Source: Candidatus Proelusimicrobium volucris
GTDB lineage: Bacteria > Elusimicrobiota > Elusimicrobia > Elusimicrobiales > Elusimicrobiaceae
NCBI GenBank assembly: GCA_944324665.1
Contig: CALUXD010000002.1
Coordinates: 540,694 to 604,693 of the forward strand
DNA: 64,000 nt
Direction: 5' to 3'
Below the pieces are notes generated by a model that saw nothing but the letters and a program-made list of their open reading frames with translations, had not been told where the DNA came from and searched no databases. Shown here in pieces: positions 8,588 through 17,400 of this stretch (the first letter of the stretch is position 1; each line of letters opens with the position of its first letter). The position numbers and the translations under genes are program-made.

Positions 8588-9367
8588 TTATAACCTGAGG
8601 TCAAACCCTCCTCCGGTACTCGGGTCCCTGTTTACACAGAAACACGGGCCATACGTATTATTGGCAATTTTCTGTCCGCAGGTGTTGCTTTCGCAACAGC
8701 AATCTGCGGTTCCGGCATTAACCATATGTTTTCCGGGAGGACAGGAAGATATTTTGCAAGCGCCAGCGCCGCCGATTGGATTGTTTAATTTCCTACAAGT
8801 TTTGGTAGCTGAATTCCAAACATACCCAGTAGAGCAAGTACAGGTGCCGCTCCAAGCGCTATAACTCCAACCGCTGCCCGTCTCACAAGTTGCGGTGCGG
8901 GTCTGTGTTCCACCCGTTGCGTTGGCAACATTGCCCGAACATTTTCTGGAAACGGCTTCTTTAGAAGCACAACGGCTGCCATCCCAGCATTGGCTGCTGG
9001 TACAGTTGCTTGAGCCTGAGCAACGTCCGTCCCAAGCACTCCAAGTGCCGTCGGAACAACAAGTCCTTGATGATGTGCCGCAACTTCCATTCTGGCGATA
9101 TTGTACGCGTCCTTTTACGCAATTATCCCCCGTAGTAAATGTCCAATCCCCACGGTCAAACTCTGGAACTATAGTCGACCCACCAGGCTGATAAGGCGTT
9201 AGATTACTACACGGAGTAATATCATATTGTTGCCCGTTAGGCAGATCAGGGCAGGTCGAAAGCTGCCCGTTCTTACAACATGGTATAGCCGCATTTCCCA
9301 TCGAAACGCCTACGATAAAGAGGAAAACAGCCGTCAAAGAAAAAACTATTATCTTTTTTCTATTCAT
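8588..9367 (-). CDS. Secreted Cys-rich protein with two W-x-x-x-W/C modules
   Basis: The protein has 259 residues with a signal peptide (FSLTAVFLFIVGVSMG core, cleavage near GNA-AIPCC). The mature part has over 30 Cys. Residues about 90-130 hold module A (SCGTSSRTCC, DGTWSAWDGRC, SSQCWDGSRC). Residues about 135-185 hold module B: R-K-C-S-G-N-V-A-N-A, G-T-Q-T-R-T, GWSYSAWSGTCTC, GYVW. Module B is almost identical to part of the protein at 20385-21383. The C-terminus has SCPPGKH and CCCESNTC clusters. The thrombospondin-like Trp/Cys spacing suggests a disulfide-rich adhesive or structural surface protein, but no function is proven. The 5' leader resembles that of the 1-322 gene. Confidence 0.75.
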   Translation of the reverse strand: MNRKKIIVFSLTAVFLFIVGVSMGNAAIPCCKNGQLSTCPDLPNGQQYDITPCSNLTPYQPGGSTIVPEFDRGDWTFTTGDNCVKGRVQYRQNGSCGTSSRTCCSDGTWSAWDGRCSGSSNCTSSQCWDGSRCASKEAVSRKCSGNVANATGGTQTRTATCETGSGWSYSAWSGTCTCSTGYVWNSATKTCRKLNNPIGGAGACKISSCPPGKHMVNAGTADCCCESNTCGQKIANNTYGPCFCVNRDPSTGGGFDLRL

Positions 9368-9502
9368 AATAACTCCCTTACTCTAACCTTTAGGATTAAC
9401 TATTCCTAATTTATCCGTATTAGTCTTACCCTAACGACATATAAATGTTAACCCTTAATATTAAGATAGTAAACAATATATGATTAGTCAATATATATAT
9501 AT

Positions 9503-9536
9503 AAAACCCCGCCGCTAGGAAACGGCGGGGATTTTA
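9503..9536 (-). terminator. Terminator of RND operon 1
   Basis: 8-bp stem CCCCGCCG/CGGCGGGG (9507-9514 with 9523-9530) flanked by A and T runs, 20 bases after the outer-membrane factor stop. Confidence 0.85.
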
Positions 9537-9554
9537 TTCGGAAAGTTAAGAAAA

Positions 9555-10934
9555 TCAGTTCTCGGGCGCTTCCCTCCAGCCGCCGCCCAAAGCCTGCGCT
9601 ATCGCCACCAATGCGCTAAGCTGGTTGCGCCGCGCCGCCGCGAGGCTCGTTTCCGCGCTTAACAAATTCCTTTCCACATCCAGCAAGTCCAAAATGTCTA
9701 TAAGGCCGGCATTTTGCTGTTTCTGCGCCAAATCCAAGCTGCGCGCCAAAGCCTTTACCTGAGATGTGTTAGCCACGACTATTTTGCGGTAGTATTGATT
9801 ATTAGTCAAAGCGTCGTAAGTATCGCGGTAGGCGTTTTGCGCCGCCTTCTCGTATGAGGCCAACATCTGCTTGTATACCGCCTTGGCCTGCCTATTTTGG
9901 CTCTTTATTTTACCGCCTTGGAAGATAGGCAGTATCAAACCGGCACCCGCATTCCAAAAAGAGGTTCCCGGCGCCACCAATGTACCCAACTGGTCGCTGG
10001 CATATCCGCCCGAGGCTGTCAATACTATATTGGGGAAATACGCCGCCCGCGCCGCGCCTATATTGGCATTGGCCGCTATCAGCATGCCCTCTGCCGCTCT
10101 GACATCGGGGCGGCGCCTTAACAAATCTGCCGGTATACCCGAAGGAACTTCAGGAATAACTTTAACTTCCTGCAGCGGCGTGCCTTCTAGTTTGCCTTCT
10201 ATTATCTCCTTTGGGCTGCGCCCTAAAAGCATCGACAAAGCCGTTTGAGATAAGGCAAACTGCCTTTCAAACTCCGCCAATGAAGCCTCTACCCCGGCCA
10301 TTTCCGCTTCAACTCTCTTTAAATCTAACTCCGTCGAATAGCCGTTTTTGTATCTGACCAAATATATCCTTACGCTCTCTTTCCTCGATTGTAAAGTGCG
10401 TTTGGATATTTCAACTTGTTCCTTTAAAGTGATGTAGGAAAAATAATAATTGGCAACATCGGCCGTCAAGGTAAGCCTTACTGTATCCTTTTGAGATTCC
10501 GTGCTTAACAGTTCCGCACGCGCCGCCTCGCTAAGCCTTCTGTATCTGCCCCAAAAATCAAACTGATAAGCCGCCGTCAAGCCGATATTGTACTGCGCCC
10601 ACGGATGCCCCGCGGCGATACCCGTTCTTTGGGCATAGCCGGTAGCGTCCAAGGTAGGCAGCTGATCGGCATAAGCCAAGCCAAGCTTCGCTCTTGCTTC
10701 CTCCACTTTGGCCATAGCGACAGTCAAATCCTTATTGTTGGCAAGGGCTTCCTCCTCCAAAGCGTTGAGGACAGGGTCGTTAAACATCTCCCACCACTTC
10801 TCGCTTACAAATACGCCCAAATCCTCTTCCTGCCCCGCAGGCAAAGAAAGCTCCGGCCTTTTGTAATTCGGCCCCATAAGACAGCCGCTGAACAGCAAAG
10901 AAATTACCGTTAAAACCGTCAATTCTTTACGCAT
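9555..10934 (-). CDS. Outer-membrane factor lipoprotein, OprM/NodT family
   Basis: This is the outer-membrane channel of a tripartite RND efflux pump, about 459 residues. The start at 10934 gives a lipoprotein signal with lipobox L-F-S-G-C at about residues 15-19; a start 9 codons upstream is possible. The next residues MGPNYKRPEL are typical of NodT-family mature starts. Two repeated helical-hairpin and beta halves follow, with RRRPDVRAAE in the second half as in OprM. ATGCGTAA overlaps the stop of the pump gene, so it is translationally coupled as the last gene of the adaptor-pump-channel operon. Confidence 0.9.
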   Translation of the reverse strand: MRKELTVLTVISLLFSGCLMGPNYKRPELSLPAGQEEDLGVFVSEKWWEMFNDPVLNALEEEALANNKDLTVAMAKVEEARAKLGLAYADQLPTLDATGYAQRTGIAAGHPWAQYNIGLTAAYQFDFWGRYRRLSEAARAELLSTESQKDTVRLTLTADVANYYFSYITLKEQVEISKRTLQSRKESVRIYLVRYKNGYSTELDLKRVEAEMAGVEASLAEFERQFALSQTALSMLLGRSPKEIIEGKLEGTPLQEVKVIPEVPSGIPADLLRRRPDVRAAEGMLIAANANIGAARAAYFPNIVLTASGGYASDQLGTLVAPGTSFWNAGAGLILPIFQGGKIKSQNRQAKAVYKQMLASYEKAAQNAYRDTYDALTNNQYYRKIVVANTSQVKALARSLDLAQKQQNAGLIDILDLLDVERNLLSAETSLAAARRNQLSALVAIAQALGGGWREAPEN

Positions 10935-13900
10935 TTTCGCCCCCTTCCTTTTTTTCTTCAACGGTTTTCGGGCCCTTATCCTTGCCCGAGGTCAGCACGA
11001 AAAAGTACGGCACGAATAAAGGCGCCAATAAAGTAGCGCCCAACATGCCCGCTACCACCGCCGTACCTATTGAATGGCGGCTGGCCGCACCCGCGCCGCC
11101 CGCCAAAGCCAAAGGCATACAGCCCAAGATAAACGCCAAAGAGGTCATCACTATCGGCCTAAATCTTAATTTAGCCGCTTCTATCGCGGCCTGCGCCGCG
11201 CTCTTGCCCTCTTGCTTTATCATTACCGCAAATTCCACTATCAATATGGCGTTCTTCGCCGCCAATCCCACCAGCGTCACCAAGGCTATCTGGAAATATA
11301 TATCATTGTTAAGCGTGGATATAAACGCACCCGAAGATATATACGAAATTTTCTGCGCCAAATCGCTCGGCAAGAAGTGCAAACCTCTTATATACACCCC
11401 CGCCAAGGCACCGAATATCGCGAACGGAACCGCCATCATTACCGCTATCGGCAAGGACCATTTTTCGTACTGCGCCGAAAGTATCAAAAACACCACCAAC
11501 AAGCCCAGCAGCAAAGCCATAGTGGAGGCACTGCCAGTCAGCTTTTCCTGATAGGCCGAACCCGTCCAAGCCAAGCTGTAATCCGTACCCAATACTTCTT
11601 TGGCCGTTCTTTCCATAGCGGCCATCGCCTGGCCGGTGGAATATCCGCTGGCCGGCGTCACCAAAACCTTAGCCGCTTTAAACAGGTTGAAGCGCTCCAC
11701 GGTGTCCGCGCCTTTTATATCGGTAAAATATACCAAAGCCGACAAAGGCACCATATCACCGCTGTCCGATTTTACGTATATCCCGTTAATCTGCTCTTTA
11801 TGAGCCCTGTAATCGCCACGCGCCTGCATCATTACCTTAAAGCTGCGGCCGAATTTGGTAAAGTCGTTTATATAATAAGTGCCAAATGTCGCCTGCAGCG
11901 TAGCAAAAAGGCTGTTAAGCGATACTCCCATCGATTTGGCTTTTATCGTATCCACCATTAATTTTAGCTGCGGTACGCTCGCGCTGAACGTGGTGGTAAC
12001 CGATTGTACGGACGGGTCTTTCTGGGCCGCGCTTATAAATTTGCTTACGCTTTGCTCCAAATCCACGCTGGTGGCATTGCTGCCCCTGCTCTGGATATAC
12101 CCTTCCAGCCCGCCAGTCGTGCTCATACCGGATATCGGCGGCATATTAAAGGGCAATATCAAAGCGTTGGGGATATCCCGCATGCCCGCGATATATATCG
12201 ACCTTATCAGCGCGCTGACAGATAAATCTTGGCTTTCGCGCTCCTTCCAATCTTTAAGAGTTATGAAAAACGCGCCGTAATTGTTCTTCATGGAGCTGGA
12301 TATTAAATCAAACCCGCTGAAAGCCAATATATTTTCTACCTGCGGTTCCTGCTGTATTATCTTGCCCATTTTGGAAACGACGCTTTCCGTCTTATCCAAA
12401 GAGGAACCCGGGTCCAACATAACAGAAGTCATCATTATGCCTTGGTCCTCGTCTGGCACCAAAGAGGTGGGCGTAATTTTAAACAAACCCGCCGCCAACA
12501 GCAGTACAACGGCGAAAGCGCATAAGGCTACCGTACCGTGCTGGACGAAAAACTTAGCGCCCGATACGTATTTTTCCGTAAGAGCTTCAAATTTCTTGTC
12601 AAACCACGCGAAAAAGCCGCTGTCTTTATGTTCGGGCTTTCTGAATATCAATACGGTCAAGGCGGGCGTCAAAGTCAAAGCGACAAGGCCCGATATAACC
12701 ACAGATACCGCTATCGTTATGGCAAACTGCTGGTACATCGCGCCCGTCATTCCGCCCATAAACGATACCGGCACAAACACCGCAGAAAGCACCAATACTA
12801 TCGCTACCAGCGGGCCGGAAACTTCGTTCATAGCCTCTATCGTCGCGTCTTTTACGCTAAGGCCGCGCTCGTGCATTAAACGTTCCACGTTCTCTATTAC
12901 GATAATCGCGTCGTCAACCACTATGCCTATCGCCAGCACCAAGCCGAACAAGGTTAAAGTGTTTATCGAAAATCCGAAAAGCAACATTCCCGCAAACGCG
13001 CCTACTATCGATACGGGCACCGCCAAACACGGTATCAAAGTGGCGCGCCAATCTTTCAGGAACAAAAACACCACGGCAAATACCAATATCATGGCTTCTA
13101 TAAGGGTATGGATTACTTCCTCTATGGATACTTTTACGAATATCGTCGTATCGTAAGGGACATTGTATGTCATATCAGGCGGGAAATTGGCCGCAATTTC
13201 CGCCATTTTCGCATCCACCGCTTCGGCAGTAGCGACCGCGTTCGCGCCAGGCGATAAATACACGCCTATCGGTACCGCCGGCTTTCCGTTCTGGGTTGCC
13301 ACGAATTCATAAGTCTGGGAGCCTAGCTCTATATCCGCGATGTCCTTAAGCCTTAAAGAGGTACCGTCCGGGTTAGCCCTAAGTATTATGTTGCCAAATT
13401 CCTGCGGGGTTTTTAAACGGCCTTCAACCTCTATGGAATATACTCTGTCCACCTTGATATCCAAAGGAGGCTGCCCTATTTTGCCCGCCGCTCTTTGAGC
13501 ATTCTGCTCCTGTATCGCGGCTGCCACCTCGCTTGTGGATATGCCCAGCTTGGCCATTACGTCTGGTTTGAGCCATATTCTCATTGAATAATCGTTGGCA
13601 GTCATTACCTGCGCGTCGCCCACGCCCGAAATACGCTTTAAATCGTCCACTATATTTACCAAAGCGTAATTGCCCATATAGGTGGTGTCATAAGTGGAAT
13701 TGGGCGAAGTTATAGATATTATCTGTAATATCGAACTGGATTTTTTGTCTACGGTAACGCCGTATTTCCTGACATCTTCCGGCAAGGAGGACTGTGCAGA
13801 CTGAACCCTGTTGTTTACGTTTATCATCGCTTGATCGGCGTCCGTGCCGATGTTGAAGTAAACGGTCAAGTTCATATCCCCGTTTGATGAGGATACGGAG

Positions 13901-14139
13901 TTCATATAAATCATATTGTCCACGCCGTTTATCTTCTGCTCCAGCGGCGCGGCGACGGATTCCGCTATGACCTCGGCCGAAGCGCCGGGATACTGAGCCT
14001 TTACCGCTATTGAAGGCGGGGTAAGCTCCGGATACTGCGCTATGGGCAAGTTGGTTATCGATACTATACCCGCAAGCAGGATAAACAGCGATATTACCGT
14101 TGCGAATATCGGACGTTCTATAAAAAATTTGGAAAACAT
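10927..14139 (-). CDS. RND multidrug efflux pump, HAE1/AcrB family (operon 1)
   Basis: A proton-driven inner-membrane exporter of 1,070 residues, the usual length. FFIERPIFA at the N-terminus is family-typical. The TM4 segment G-I-V-V-D-D-A-I-I-V-I-E-N carries the two proton-relay Asp, and TM10 G-L-A-A-K-N-A-I-L-I-V-E-F has the matching Lys. There are two large periplasmic loops with porter and docking domains, and 12 TM helices are expected. It lies between its adaptor (10 bases upstream) and outer-membrane factor (8-base overlap). Substrates are probably amphiphilic drugs or bile-like compounds, by family only. Confidence 0.93.
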   Translation of the reverse strand: MFSKFFIERPIFATVISLFILLAGIVSITNLPIAQYPELTPPSIAVKAQYPGASAEVIAESVAAPLEQKINGVDNMIYMNSVSSSNGDMNLTVYFNIGTDADQAMINVNNRVQSAQSSLPEDVRKYGVTVDKKSSSILQIISITSPNSTYDTTYMGNYALVNIVDDLKRISGVGDAQVMTANDYSMRIWLKPDVMAKLGISTSEVAAAIQEQNAQRAAGKIGQPPLDIKVDRVYSIEVEGRLKTPQEFGNIILRANPDGTSLRLKDIADIELGSQTYEFVATQNGKPAVPIGVYLSPGANAVATAEAVDAKMAEIAANFPPDMTYNVPYDTTIFVKVSIEEVIHTLIEAMILVFAVVFLFLKDWRATLIPCLAVPVSIVGAFAGMLLFGFSINTLTLFGLVLAIGIVVDDAIIVIENVERLMHERGLSVKDATIEAMNEVSGPLVAIVLVLSAVFVPVSFMGGMTGAMYQQFAITIAVSVVISGLVALTLTPALTVLIFRKPEHKDSGFFAWFDKKFEALTEKYVSGAKFFVQHGTVALCAFAVVLLLAAGLFKITPTSLVPDEDQGIMMTSVMLDPGSSLDKTESVVSKMGKIIQQEPQVENILAFSGFDLISSSMKNNYGAFFITLKDWKERESQDLSVSALIRSIYIAGMRDIPNALILPFNMPPISGMSTTGGLEGYIQSRGSNATSVDLEQSVSKFISAAQKDPSVQSVTTTFSASVPQLKLMVDTIKAKSMGVSLNSLFATLQATFGTYYINDFTKFGRSFKVMMQARGDYRAHKEQINGIYVKSDSGDMVPLSALVYFTDIKGADTVERFNLFKAAKVLVTPASGYSTGQAMAAMERTAKEVLGTDYSLAWTGSAYQEKLTGSASTMALLLGLLVVFLILSAQYEKWSLPIAVMMAVPFAIFGALAGVYIRGLHFLPSDLAQKISYISSGAFISTLNNDIYFQIALVTLVGLAAKNAILIVEFAVMIKQEGKSAAQAAIEAAKLRFRPIVMTSLAFILGCMPLALAGGAGAASRHSIGTAVVAGMLGATLLAPLFVPYFFVLTSGKDKGPKTVEEKKEGGENA

Positions 14140-14149
14140 TGTTTACCCC

Positions 14150-15298
14150 TTATTCTTCGCTCAAAACGTCATTGGCAACTATATTGACTCTGACTTTCTG
14201 CCCGGGTTTTATTTTCACCAGACCTTCGGTGATCACCACATCGCCCGATTTTAAGCCTTCGTTTATAAAAGCCCTTGAACCTGATATCGACGCCTTTACC
14301 GGCACCGATTCCGCCACGCCGTTGCGTTCCACGTAAACGGAATATCCATTATCGCCTTGTACCAAAGCGGAAACGGGTATTAAAATAGCGTTTTTATATG
14401 ATATATTAGTCAAGCGAACTTTTACGAATTTGCCCGGCATCAATAAAGGCGACCTGTCCGGATTGGGGATCTGCGCTTTTATAGCTACGGAGGAAGTCTT
14501 GACATCTTCGGAGCTGTCCACGAAGAATATCTTGCCAAGTTCCGGATATACGCTGCCGTCGTTAAGCAATACTTCTACCCCGACTTCTTCCATCGCCAGG
14601 TTAATTTCCCCCGCTTTTCTGAGTTTGGGGGCATTGTCCCACTCCCTGCTGGGTACCGAAAAATTGACATAAAGAGGATTGGTTTGCACCATTGTCGTCA
14701 ATAAACTTGAGGCCGGAGAGGACGGTGATATCAAACTGCCTACCGACTGAGCCTCTTTGCCGGTTATACCCGATATAGGCGCCTTGACCGTGGTATAACC
14801 CAAGTTGATTTCGGCTTCTTCCAAACCGGCTTTTGCCACTTGTTCGTTTGCCTGCGCACGCTCGTAGGCAGATAGGGCATCGTCGTGTTCTTTGGCGCTT
14901 ACAGCATTTTCTTTTATAAGTTTTGCCATTCTTTCATAGTCGCGTTTTGTCCTTTTGACCTCGCTCTGCGCTTGAGCCAAGGAACCTTTAGCCTTCTCCA
15001 AAGCGACTTCATAGGGCTGAGGATCTATTATGAAAAGAGGAGTATCTTTTTCCACATAGGAGCCTTCCGTGTACAAACGTTCCTTCAATATCCCGCCGAC
15101 TTGCCCCCTGACGTCTATGTTCAAAGAGCCGTCTATCTGCGCGGGATACTCTATATTCAAAGGCGCGTCTTGCCTGGTAACCGTTATACCGTTTACCAGT
15201 ATTTCCTGGACAGATGGAGCCGCGCTCTCCCCGCAGCCGCACAAAACCAGACCCAAGACGGCCAAAGAAAAAATACCTAAAGTCATTTTTTTCTTCAT
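14150..15298 (-). CDS. RND efflux periplasmic adaptor lipoprotein, AcrA/MexA family (operon 1)
   Basis: A membrane-fusion protein linking the pump to the outer-membrane channel; 382 residues. The signal peptide ends in a lipobox L-V-L-C-G-C. A lipoyl half-motif (DVRGQVGGILKE), an alpha-hairpin (about residues 100-165), the second half-motif (TTVKAPISGITGK), and beta-barrel and membrane-proximal domains (PVSALVQGDNGYSVYV) are in the AcrA order. It is the first gene of the operon. No dedicated regulator lies beside it, unlike operon 2. Confidence 0.92.
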   Translation of the reverse strand: MKKKMTLGIFSLAVLGLVLCGCGESAAPSVQEILVNGITVTRQDAPLNIEYPAQIDGSLNIDVRGQVGGILKERLYTEGSYVEKDTPLFIIDPQPYEVALEKAKGSLAQAQSEVKRTKRDYERMAKLIKENAVSAKEHDDALSAYERAQANEQVAKAGLEEAEINLGYTTVKAPISGITGKEAQSVGSLISPSSPASSLLTTMVQTNPLYVNFSVPSREWDNAPKLRKAGEINLAMEEVGVEVLLNDGSVYPELGKIFFVDSSEDVKTSSVAIKAQIPNPDRSPLLMPGKFVKVRLTNISYKNAILIPVSALVQGDNGYSVYVERNGVAESVPVKASISGSRAFINEGLKSGDVVITEGLVKIKPGQKVRVNIVANDVLSEE

Positions 15299-15333
15299 TA
15301 AATTATCCTCTTTTCTATAATAAAATTATTGTT

Positions 15334-15354
15334 CCCCCAAATGGGACTCGAACG
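15334..15354 (-). other. tRNA 3'-end-like fragment
   Basis: On the - strand this reads T-T-C-G-A-G-T-C-C-C-A-T followed by TTGGGGGA. That matches the T-loop, the 3' half of the T-stem, an acceptor strand and a discriminator base of a tRNA. The 5' partner strands are not present, so it is not a functional tRNA. It could be an attachment-site remnant or chance. Confidence 0.35.
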
Positions 15355-15387
15355 AAAATATTATACCATTATACTATCAAAAACAGT

Positions 15388-15393
15388 TATAAT
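15388..15393 (+). promoter_or_regulatory. -10 element 6 bases before the SIS gene start
   Basis: TATAAT, then six bases, then ATG; no Shine-Dalgarno. This is consistent with a leaderless transcript. Confidence 0.4.
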
Positions 15394-15399
15394 TACTCT

Positions 15400-16125
15400 A
15401 TGAAAAACCCATATTTAAATAAGATAGCGGAATTGTTGTCCCTAATTGATACAACACAAGAAGACAATATTTCAAAAGCCGCCCAAATCTTGGCAGACAC
15501 CATAGAAAACGACGGCATCATTTATACCTTCGGCGCGGGACACAGCCACAGCGTCGCGGTGGAAAACTTTCACAGAAGCGGCTGCCCCGCCTGCGTAAGC
15601 GCGATACTTGATCCTTCCCTCGCCTTTATGCCTTCGGCCCACGCCGCGACCGATATGGAACGCTTGGAAAACCTTTCCCCCATTATCCTTAAAAGGCATA
15701 ATTTGACGAAAAAGGACTGTATTATAATAATTTCCAATTCAGGCAGGAACCCCGCCGGCATTGACGCCGCCTTATTTGCAAAAGAAAAAGGCCTTAAAGT
15801 CATAGTTATAACCGCCGTACAAGCCCATAAAAACACAAAGTCCAGACATTCAAGCGGAAAAATGCTGCGCGACTTGGCCGACGCTTTAATCGACAATTGC
15901 TGCACAAAACAAGAAACCGCTTTAAAACTAGACGGCAAAGACATCGCCCCCGTATCCACCATAGCGGGCGCGGCAATAATAAACGCCGCAATGTATCAGG
16001 CGGCGGAAATATTGGCGCAAAAAGGCGTCGCAGTGCCGCTTTACCTAAGCAGCAACGACGGCGGCGATAAAGTTAACACTTTACTAGCGGAGAAATACAA
16101 AAACAGAATACTCCACTTGCATTAG
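15400..16125 (+). CDS. SIS-domain sugar-phosphate binding protein (UPF0309-like)
   Basis: A 241-residue cytoplasmic protein with one sugar-isomerase (SIS) fold. Motifs are F-G-A-G-H-S-H-S near residue 45, the phosphate-binding I-I-I-S-N-S-G-R-N-P-A near 110, ITAVQAH near 138, and C-terminal SNDGGDKVN. This pattern fits the UPF0309/sugar-isomerase-domain family related to MurNAc-6-P etherase and phosphoheptose isomerase. The substrate is unknown, possibly an amino-sugar phosphate. The start at 15400 is chosen because the family begins there; upstream in-frame sequence is antisense to the adaptor gene. It is a single gene with a downstream terminator. Confidence 0.8.
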   Translation: MKNPYLNKIAELLSLIDTTQEDNISKAAQILADTIENDGIIYTFGAGHSHSVAVENFHRSGCPACVSAILDPSLAFMPSAHAATDMERLENLSPIILKRHNLTKKDCIIIISNSGRNPAGIDAALFAKEKGLKVIVITAVQAHKNTKSRHSSGKMLRDLADALIDNCCTKQETALKLDGKDIAPVSTIAGAAIINAAMYQAAEILAQKGVAVPLYLSSNDGGDKVNTLLAEKYKNRILHLH

Positions 16126-16147
16126 ACAATTAAACCTATATCGAAAA

Positions 16148-16182
16148 TAAAAAAAGCCGCCTTTTAAGAGGCGGCTTTTTCC
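16148..16182. terminator. Bidirectional terminator between convergent genes
   Basis: A 12-bp stem AAAAAGCCGCCT/AGGCGGCTTTTT (16151-16162 with 16169-16180) separates the SIS gene (+) from the secreted protein gene (-). Confidence 0.85.
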
Positions 16183-16195
16183 ATATAAAAATTGC

Positions 16196-17182
16196 CTATT
16201 TCTTTATTACGAAAGAATTGGGAGTATGCGCTATCTTTACTTTTATTCTGCGCCAGGCAGCGGCATCTTTAGAGCTTACTATCTTTTCAATGGCTTTATA
16301 AGAATCGTTGTTAAGCTCTTTAAAGTAGCGGCTGCGTTTTTGGTCTTCGTCCTTTTTAAAATCGCCCGTGTTAAACGCTACGATAAATTCCATATTGTTC
16401 GGCGCTACGGCAAAAAGAGGATCGCCGGACATCGCTTCGGCATGGAATAACCCGAATTTCAATTTTATGCATTTGGTATCGCTGCAATATTCGCCTATCT
16501 CACGCTCTTGTTTTTCCCTTATACCGAATACAACGCTCTTTCTGCTTACGTAAAATTTTAAGCCCTTATAATCGGCTACGCTATATTCCGACTTAGAGGG
16601 TATATATATATTGGCTTTCGGAAGATCGGCGTATTCTTTCTTTAAATCGGCATTGGCGCCTACATAGACAAGCATTATATCGCCTTGCAAATATAAAGGT
16701 AACGGAGTAAGCCCTTTTTTATTATTGCCGTAAATGACGGAACCGTCTTTGATTATGGAGGTTATTTTCTCCCCATTTAAACGAACATTCTTTATTTCCT
16801 TTACAGTATCGCCGTTAAATGTCCAGGTTTTATATTCCTCGTATCTATCAAAGTTAAAACAATAGGAAGACCCTATAAGCCAATTATCGTCTATCTTGAT
16901 AAGAGAGCATTTGCGGGTAGTGTCAAAAAAATGTACAACTTCGCCGGCATGGCCTGCGTCGTCTATACCGGTAGTCGTCTTGTCTATATCAAATTTTAAA
17001 GTTACAACGCCCTCTTCCGACGCACCCTGGGAAGCATATTTCTGATGCTGTTGCTGCAAAGAAGCGTCCAGCTTTTGCGAGGCTGAATCCGAAATGGACA
17101 TATTATAAGACGATATGTCATTGGCGAAACATAATACGCCACACATCAATAAAACTGCTATTATCCCAATTTTTCTTATCAT
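16196..17182 (-). CDS. Secreted trypsin-like protein, probably catalytically degenerate
   Basis: The 328 residues begin with a signal peptide (IIAVLLMCGVLCFA core), followed by a Gln/Ser-rich linker. Residues about 85-115 read K-C-S-L-I-K-I-D-D-N-W-L-I-G-S-S-Y-C-F, which parallels the trypsin segment around the catalytic His (CSGSLI..WVLTAAHC), with His replaced by Tyr. Near residue 255, M-S-G-D-P-L-F parallels GDSGGPL. No clear catalytic triad survives, so it would be a pseudoprotease or a binding protein. The likeness is from motifs alone. Shine-Dalgarno aaggaga is present. Confidence 0.5.
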   Translation of the reverse strand: MIRKIGIIAVLLMCGVLCFANDISSYNMSISDSASQKLDASLQQQHQKYASQGASEEGVVTLKFDIDKTTTGIDDAGHAGEVVHFFDTTRKCSLIKIDDNWLIGSSYCFNFDRYEEYKTWTFNGDTVKEIKNVRLNGEKITSIIKDGSVIYGNNKKGLTPLPLYLQGDIMLVYVGANADLKKEYADLPKANIYIPSKSEYSVADYKGLKFYVSRKSVVFGIREKQEREIGEYCSDTKCIKLKFGLFHAEAMSGDPLFAVAPNNMEFIVAFNTGDFKKDEDQKRSRYFKELNNDSYKAIEKIVSSKDAAAWRRIKVKIAHTPNSFVIKK

Positions 17183-17400
17183 TACGATCTCCTTTTCTCC
17201 TTAAGAAAAAATGCCTTTTATTTAATTGTATTTCTTTATAGCCTGCCGTTTCAAGAGGAAAAAGGCCCTGCCCCACTTAGGCCTTAAGTCCTAATAAATG
17301 CTAAAATATATTTGCAGGAACCAATTTAATTATGGTTACTTGCGCTATATTTAACATTAACGGCTACGTTACCCTTTGGGGAACTAAAGCAAGGAGACTT
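17183..17400. other. Intergenic region with divergent promoters expected
   Basis: Lies between the - strand secreted protein and coaX (+). The spacing requires promoters for both. A TAAAAT at about 17301 could serve coaX, but no matching -35 is convincing. Confidence 0.3.

Noticed and set aside
11212-11961. 249-codon + strand open frame rich in His/Arg/Tyr
   Set aside because: Antisense to the pump gene; composition typical of an out-of-frame shadow.
12281-13156. 291-codon + strand open frame
   Set aside because: Lies wholly opposite the AcrB-type pump gene; Thr/Ser/Ile-rich shadow without family features.
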